NCBI RefSeq assembly: GCF_964340395.1
Contig: NC_135552.1
Coordinates: forward strand, 7,295,994 to 7,308,493
Direction of reading: 5' to 3'
From: Glandiceps talaboti
Lineage: Eukaryota > Hemichordata > Enteropneusta > Spengelidae
DNA length: 12,500 nt
A program made the position numbers and the translations under genes. The notes under the pieces are model-generated. The model did not search any database and was not told the origin of the DNA. It saw only the letters and a program-made list of their open reading frames with translations. Shown here piece by piece: positions 8,801 to 12,500 of the stretch (positions are counted from its first letter, which is position 1; the number at the start of each line of letters is the position of its first letter).

Positions 8801-11800
8801 TGTGTTAGGTCTAAAATTAACCCCTACATCCATTACACAAGTAATACAAAGTAAGCCTTGAAATACATCACATATATGTCTCATCCATCAATTAATAGTA
8901 ACAGTAGTGGATATACCTTCGGTGTCTAGTTTTGACAAGATTAAAATTAACGTCAGATCTTTGATCTTAACGTCAACTATACTTTGAATGTCTGACATGT
9001 ACAGTGAACAGTGATGGTTGAAGGTGAATAGCAGATCATTGAAACTGACTTCATGAATTAAAATAAGGTGAGTTTACACATTTTTTGTTTGTTTGTTTGG
9101 GATATTTTTTGGGGGATGGGGGGCAGTAATTTATGCTGCACTTTAAAGTGTAGTACACATAGTACATGTAAAATTGGGTATGACAAAAAGTTGACAAGTT
9201 CTTTACTCTATGTTTAACTAAAACATTATTACAGACTTTTTATCAAACGCAACCAGTGTGTGAACTTAAGGGAAAATGACTACTGGTCATAAGGACCGAC
9301 ATGTAGCAAATACTGCTGGTCCTTAAGGAAAACTGCTGGTCCATACTCAATGCAGTTCACGTTCACGACCTATATTTATATACCCTCCATTTACAGATTA
9401 AATGATTTTGAACTTTAATATGATACAACATATCTTTAGATATACTAAAGTAAAAGAGAGTACAACGAATTGTTCACTATCCACTATTATTTCATAAAAT
9501 TTCCACTCACAGAGTCAACAAATAACTTGGAAGTAAATTTTGATTCACTATCAAGTAATATTTGACTCTATGAGTAGAGATTTTCATTTGTAACTATGAA
9601 CCCAGAGACTATGAATATTCATTCTCGCATAATCTGTTCCTATAGACTATAGTGGTCTGAGACTGAATGTATTCATTACACCATAGAAATACATATCCAT
9701 AGATTGTAGATAATATGGGTGAATGAATCATTAAATATGCATTATCTGCAATCTCTAAGAGATCACAGTCCTCTCCTTCCTCTCTGTACGATTCACTAAA
9801 TTCTGAATCACATATCCAAAGTCTGATTCATCGTCTGTGGCAACAGCTGATGTAGCTTTCCAACGCTTAGCGAACGTAGACCCACAACTTTATCATGGCA
9901 GAAAGTTTTGTCGCATAACTATCCCTCTTGAAAACTGTGTATTCACGTTATTTCAATTTCCATCCACAAAAGTGACACGGAGCGGTTTCGTCTTCCTTCA
10001 AATATGTATACCATACAGTGGTGTATTGAGTAACGTCTTACAATGCAAGTTTTTTTTGACGTGGGAGCGTGATATGGTAACTGTACTATAATGTGTCATC
10101 CACTATATGTACCCGTGTTTGGCATGATGCAGTAATTTTCCAGATAAAACAATGGCAACAAAAATGCAACATTTCTAAGTTTATAAGTTGATTACAACAT
10201 GACAGGACATACATTATCAAATGAAGCAATCAGACTACGCATTTTTTTTACTGTTTTACAAAAAAAACCTATCGTACTGAAGATATTTTACGAAGTGTAC
10301 CTGCCTTCTTTATTAGTTAAAACGCCATTTTCAGAGTAGTTTATATGTTTTCCGTCAGTTTGTTTTGATCGTGGCCACACACATGGGGAACTCCGGTAAA
10401 TTGATCGGGAAACCCGCTAACATTTACCGGCTTTAATACCAGCCTTTAAAAACAGTGTCTGTTTAAATTCGTCTTCTTCTTCGGAAGCTCATTGCTGCCT
10501 TCTAAATATCGCCACATACTTTATAAATACAAGGTGGAACTGTCTCAAACACGTTAAAAGTTTCATACACTTAGAACTGCCAGTAAACTTTACAACAATT
10601 ACTATATCATGGTGGGAAAAGACGCATGCGCTGAATGCGTAAAATGGGTCTGAATGTCTAACTTAGACGTTCTGATTAGTCAAGACACAAATAATTGGAG
10701 AAATTCGGTCAATCATGTGTTTGCTAACATAATTTCATAAAGTAAATGCTGTATGCTACGTCATATGTAGACATGATATCAACATTGACAACAACACGTA
10801 GCGAGCTAGCTCTGTGTCGCTTGACTTGAACGAGATGATGTCGAGAGTATAATAGGTAACACAAAATCAGATTCATGTAGGTGAAATTGGATATATCTTT
10901 GAATAAATGTTATTATTTACTCCAAATTTCAGTCGGTCATAAGGACCGATACGTTGTTGTAATTCTGAAAAACTGTCGGTCCGAACGGAAATCTGTTGGT
11001 CTCGGGCCGAAGGACCGGCGTTAATTTCGCACGCTGAACGCAACATTACATAATTTTTCATAATTATAAAATCCAATTGGCTCATCATTGTGGTTGGACT
11101 GACTGCAGTTTTAACAACAAACTCATCTAGTATCATGTATGTAAGAGTGTTTACTTGTATCAGTGGGAATAGCTACATTTTCACCTCATGTACAGCAGCA
11201 AGGAGAACGGCAAAGCTAATATTCCGAGTCGGCCACATTATCATTCACATGTCAAGGAAACCTGACTACAACTTGTAATCAGCAGAACATAAACCTGGTA
11301 TTTTGGCATAATACAAAAACCATAATGATGACATAACTTAGAATTATAAGTATGCATATATCCTGGTCTGCATCCAAAAAACAGTGCCCCTATGCAATCA
11401 CAATTTCAAACTATTGTTGTATGGTATTTTAACAATTTTTAGTGATCACTGAATATTGTCAATCAAAAGTATTAAATACTCCAGTTACAGCCAGTGCAGC
11501 TTTAGGTAACATGTTGATTTTCAATGTCTTGACTTGATGATATGAAATACAATAGAAAATGGGTACAAACAAACAAACAATCAAACAAACAAAACAAAGT
11601 TAGTTTTGTTCAAGTGTATATATGTACCATTGGTACATACATACACACTTGAACAAAACTGACTTTGTTTTATTTGTTAGTTTAGTTTGTTTATTTGTTT
11701 ACTTTACCTGAACTACATCGGGATCTGATGGATCGATAACAACAGCTACACTATCCACTGTATCAATAATAACATATGAATAATTGTCTTCTAGGATTGC

Positions 11801-11820
11801 TAAGGGACAGATCTTTAAAC
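5757..11820 (-). CDS. PNKD: PNKD-like metallo-beta-lactamase-fold hydrolase, partial spliced gene (four internal exons)
   Basis: Four minus-strand exons (11820-11708, 7612-7554, 6503-6411, 5833-5757) join to 342 nt: 2 nt, 113 codons without a stop, 1 nt. Phases agree at every junction. Seen in the product: DNYSYVIID near residues 12-19, DPSDPDVVQ near 29-37, THKHWDHSGGN near 53-63, YGSPVDSIPGLTH near 76-88, and TPGHTV at the end. HxHxDH and the later GHT histidine are metal ligands of the glyoxalase II family. HKHWDHSGGN, the YGSP...LTHP segment and GHT point to PNKD rather than HAGH, which from memory has HHHWDHAGGN and CHT. Human PNKD is linked to paroxysmal nonkinesigenic dyskinesia; its substrate is not settled. 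The start codon and the exons for the third metal-ligand group (GD and GHEY motifs) are not in view. Confidence rests on motif order plus splice signals and phase; orthology is by memory, not search. Confidence 0.92.
5834..6410 (-). other. Intron between third and fourth visible PNKD-like exons, with small microsatellites
   Basis: The 577-bp intron starts GTGAGT and ends in a pyrimidine-rich CTCTTTTTTATTTCCGCC tract plus ATACAG. It holds a short (AAT)n run at about 6003-6021 and roughly four copies of the pentamer CCCAT at 6054-6073. I see no coding segment and no RNA gene. Confidence 0.8.
6411..6503 (-). CDS. PNKD: PNKD-like gene, third visible exon (DHSGGN and YGSP segments)
   Basis: On the minus strand the exon follows TTATACAG and ends ACACA|GTGAGT. 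Its 93 nt begin with the G that completes the split Trp codon, then encode DHSGGNSTLKSRF and RNIPVYGSPVDSIPGLT, then 2 nt (CA) of a split His codon. DHSGGN supplies the Asp and third His of the HxHxDH site. YGSP..GIP.LTHP is, as I recall, a PNKD-like stretch that differs from the YGGDDRI region of HAGH. The polypyrimidine tract before the acceptor is weak compared with the other exons. The 1050-bp intron upstream and the 577-bp intron downstream show no further coding signal. Confidence 0.93.
6504..7553 (-). other. Intron between second and third visible PNKD-like exons
   Basis: This 1050-bp intron starts GTAAGT and ends TTATACAG. It is AT-rich with a T run at 6660-6669. Two short open frames (plus 6684-6887, minus 7145-7345) show no recognisable domain or splice context. 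I see nothing else supportable in it. Confidence 0.75.
7554..7612 (-). CDS. PNKD: PNKD-like gene, second visible exon (first half of the metal-binding motif)
   Basis: On the minus strand, CCTGTCTTTTTTTTACAG is an excellent acceptor, followed by 59 nt and the donor TTG|GTAAGT. Only one frame is open: it enters in phase 0 and reads KFLDTQNVKLLGILATHKH plus the first two bases of a Trp codon. The LLGILATHKH segment is the beta strand leading into the HxHxDH zinc/iron motif of metallo-beta-lactamase-fold hydrolases. The intron interrupts the motif between the second His and the Asp: TG here plus G from the next exon gives Trp. At 59 nt the exon is too short to show as an open reading frame, and it is recognised by splice signals, phase and motif together. 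Confidence 0.93.
7768..8019 (+). repeat. 126-bp tandem duplication
   Basis: Two adjacent copies (7768-7893 and 7894-8019) align without gaps and differ at nine positions by my count, about 93% identity. Each starts ATCCG(C/T)CGTGTTGTTCAG and ends CTTCTTACTATAAAT. It lies in the intron before the second visible exon. The length is a multiple of three, but the open frame through it is broken by TAA in copy one. Confidence 0.92.
8035..8147. mobile_element. Near-perfect 39-bp inverted repeat, hairpin or MITE
   Basis: AGGACAGTACAATATAGTTA begins the left arm (8035-8073), and the right arm (8109-8147) is its reverse complement with two mismatches in 39. The loop is 35 bp. It directly follows the 126-bp duplication. 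No clear target-site duplication was found. Confidence 0.7.
8403..8668. mobile_element. Hairpin MITE, copy A, with internal repeated hairpin
   Basis: The outer arms are AAATTTCTACTCACAGAATC on the left and GAGTAGAAATTTTC on the right, extended by GGGAAGTGAATC / GATTCCCTTCC and TTCACTGATATCT / GAGATGTCAGTGAA. The centre alternates ATCTCATCAGCTTCAT and its approximate reverse complement four times (8502, 8532, 8550, 8581). The left 60 bp matches the end of the element at 9490-9624. Confidence 0.65.
9285..9355 (-). repeat. GGACC-rich dispersed repeat, copy 1
   Basis: On the minus strand it reads GGACCAGCAGTTTTCC, AAGGACCAGCAGTA and TCGGTCCTTATGACC. The order and spacing of these blocks match the segment at 10930-11035, also minus, indicating two members of one repeat family in the same intron. 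Confidence 0.55.
9490..9624. mobile_element. Hairpin MITE, copy B, same family as 8403-8668
   Basis: Arms AAATTTCCACTCACAGAGTC and GACTCTATGAGTAGAGATTT fold back. In reverse complement the right end reads GAATGAATATTCATAGTCTC then TGGGTTCATAGTTACAAATG, matching the left end of copy A. It is shorter and lacks the CATCAG centre. Confidence 0.6.
9701..9754. repeat. Short inverted repeat
   Basis: AGATTGTAGATAAT (9701-9714) pairs with ATTATCTGCAATCT (9741-9754) with one mismatch around a 26-bp loop. No family recognised. Confidence 0.55.
10393..10430. repeat. Compact two-stage hairpin
   Basis: CCGGTAAAT (10393-10401) pairs perfectly with ATTTACCGG (10422-10430). Inside, CGGG (10406-10409) pairs with CCCG (10413-10416) around an AAA loop, with TGAT and CTAAC as the internal loop. 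It is GC-rich compared with its surroundings. Confidence 0.55.
10930..11035 (-). repeat. GGACC-rich dispersed repeat, copy 2
   Basis: On the minus strand the segment begins GTGCGAAATTAACGCCGGTC, has GACCAACAG and GGACCGACAG blocks, and ends ATCGGTCCTTATGACCGACT. It is the longer, more GC-rich member. An 87-codon open frame covering it (10873-11136, minus) is most likely repeat-derived and not a gene. Confidence 0.55.
11565..11700. repeat. Long inverted repeat beginning next to an exon donor
   Basis: Arms of about 65 bp close on TGTACCA-T-TGGTACA centred at 11630. Both contain AGTTTTGTTCAAGTGT and AAACAAAGT(T/C)AG blocks, flanked by AAAC-type simple sequence. The right arm ends near 11700, a few bases from the donor of the 11708-11820 exon, whose GT complement is at 11706-11707. 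Confidence 0.8.
11708..11820 (-). CDS. PNKD: PNKD-like gene, first visible exon (N-terminal strands of the hydrolase domain)
   Basis: Read on the minus strand, a TTTTTTCCATCTTGTAG acceptor is followed by 113 nt and a CAG|GTAAAG donor. The exon opens with 2 nt that finish a codon begun in an unseen upstream exon and ends in phase 0. It encodes 37 residues, including CPLAILEDNYSYVIID and DSVAVVIDPSDPDVVQ. This matches the first beta strands of PNKD and glyoxalase II proteins, where an NY-Y-IID strand is followed by a VDP turn just before the metal-binding motif. It is the longest exon in the window by nucleotides. Upstream in the intron sits a compound pentanucleotide microsatellite, about 155 bp before the acceptor. 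Downstream, an inverted repeat begins within 8 nt of the donor. Confidence 0.93.
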
Positions 11821-12500
11821 CTACAAGATGGAAAAAAATACAAGTGGTCATGTCTTACACTGCATTTACTTTCATGTCGGCCACACTGAATAATAATGGT
11901 AACATCCTATAGATGTCATACAGGAATTTTACAGAATCTAAGCTTGTAGAACAGTATGCATTGCCCCAATAAATGCAATACAATACAATACAATACAATA
12001 CAATACAATACAATACAATACAATACAATACAATACTTACAGTACAGTACAGTACAGTACAGTACAGTACAGTACAGTACAGTACAGTACAATATGTACA
12101 ATGCAACACAACACACCACAACACAACACAACACAACACAACACAACACAACACAACACAACACAACACAAGATGACGCAACACAACACAACACAACACA
12201 ACACAACACAACACAAAAATAAACCATACAACACAATCCATACTGAGGACTTTACAGGCTATCTATCTGAAAGAAGTGTTTTCATTTTTTAAATTATGTC
12301 ATACATGGTGTCATATTTTAATGCCATCTTACAGAGTGAGGATTGATATGAGAAAATTTAAAGTTAAATGACAAGACTGTTCAGGTATTAGGCAAAAAAA
12401 GAGAAAAGAATTGTTTCTGGTCAGTCTTTCTTTTCATATCTGTCCAGCCCATGCAGTCTGCAGATCCAGGGAAACACAAAAATAACCCTCCCTACTTCAG
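11821..12500 (-). other. Intron upstream of the first visible exon; upstream exon not seen
   Basis: Outside the microsatellite, the sequence to 12500 has no exon with both borders and a compatible phase (an upstream exon must end with one base of a codon). A short open frame at the window edge (minus, from 12500) lacks a donor. Confidence 0.5.
11976..12215 (+). repeat. Compound pentanucleotide microsatellite (CAATA)n-(AGTAC)n-(ACACA)n
   Basis: Twelve CAATA units (11976-12035), then CTTAC, ten AGTAC units (12041-12090), a short irregular bridge, and an ACACA/CAACA run from about 12104 to 12215 interrupted by AGATGACGCA at 12171-12180. Written in the same register the units are CAATA, CAGTA and CAACA, each one substitution from CAATA. 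All open frames across it are low-complexity artefacts. Confidence 0.95.

Larger units (their letters stand above)
7613..11707 (-). other. Large intron between first and second visible PNKD-like exons, rich in hairpin elements
   Basis: This 4095-bp intron starts GTAAAG and ends in TTTTTTTTACAG. Beyond the repeats listed separately, 8150-8400, 8670-9280 and 11040-11560 hold no recognised gene or RNA. Around 9085-9124 there is a short (TTTG)n run and a G-rich tract (GGGGGATGGGGGG). From roughly 10340 to 11030 CpG dinucleotides are more frequent by eye than in the surroundings. Confidence 0.75.

Noticed and set aside
9837-10091. 84-codon plus-strand open frame
   Set aside because: It starts at GTG, not ATG, in a eukaryotic intron, and has no domain or splice context.
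10873-11136. 87-codon minus-strand open frame
   Set aside because: Its core is the GGACC repeat, related to another copy at 9285-9355 that is not open in the same way.
11855-12292. Several overlapping open frames on both strands across the pentanucleotide tract
   Set aside because: They translate a microsatellite (CVVLCCVVL or QYNTI/TQHNT patterns); a stop-free simple repeat is open in several frames by composition.
12405-12500. Open minus-strand frame at the window edge as the upstream PNKD-like exon
   Set aside because: It ends at a TGA with no GT donor in the right phase before it.

Overview
The window looks like nuclear DNA of an invertebrate animal. It is AT-rich, has no long open reading frame, and carries short exons with consensus GT/AG borders in a sea of simple repeats, tandem repeats and hairpin elements. 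A dispersed repeat at about 3895-4256, with a GACAGACAGA run and a CCCCTTCGGGG end, resembles repeats I associate with molluscs and other lophotrochozoans. That taxonomic guess is weak.

The one gene I can support is on the minus strand. It is an internal part of a PNKD-type metallo-beta-lactamase-fold hydrolase, the glyoxalase II relative. Four exons, in transcription order 11820-11708, 7612-7554, 6503-6411 and 5833-5757, join with compatible phases into 113 uninterrupted codons. The spliced product reads from the N-terminal strands (DNYSYVIID, then DPSDPDVVQ) through the metal-binding HKHWDHSGGN, split by an intron, to YGSPVDSIPGLTH and TPGHTV. The 5' end of the gene (start codon, N-terminus) lies beyond position 12500. 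The 3' part (the later Asp and His ligands) lies below position 1 or was not recognisable, so 1-5756 is probably one long intron. The introns inside the gene are 4095, 1050 and 577 bp.

The main surprise is at the last visible exon. A 14-copy, 46-bp array (5156-5799) is not an ordinary intronic minisatellite. Its unit is the last 43 nt of that exon plus the first 3 nt of the following intron. The right-most copy is the coding exon end, and every other copy repeats a 5' splice site. The junction between units creates GTAAGT, whereas the left-most copy has GTATTA. Reading past the first donor meets a stop almost at once.

From left to right: 1-1320 nothing recognised; 1369-1412 two perfect AGGTCATGACCT palindromes; 1543-1858 three diverged ~120-bp tandem copies; 1864-2206 a long palindromic MITE-like element; 2220-2640 AT-rich degenerate repeats; 3770-3793 a C-run; 3895-4256 a dispersed repeat; 5156-5799 the 46-bp array; 5757-7612 three exons; 7768-8019 a 126-bp tandem duplication; 8035-8147, 8403-8668 and 9490-9624 hairpin elements, the last two related; 9285-9355 and 10930-11035 related GGACC-rich repeats; 10393-10430 a compact hairpin; 11565-11700 a long inverted repeat directly after an exon donor; 11708-11820 an exon; 11976-12215 a compound pentanucleotide microsatellite upstream of that exon.
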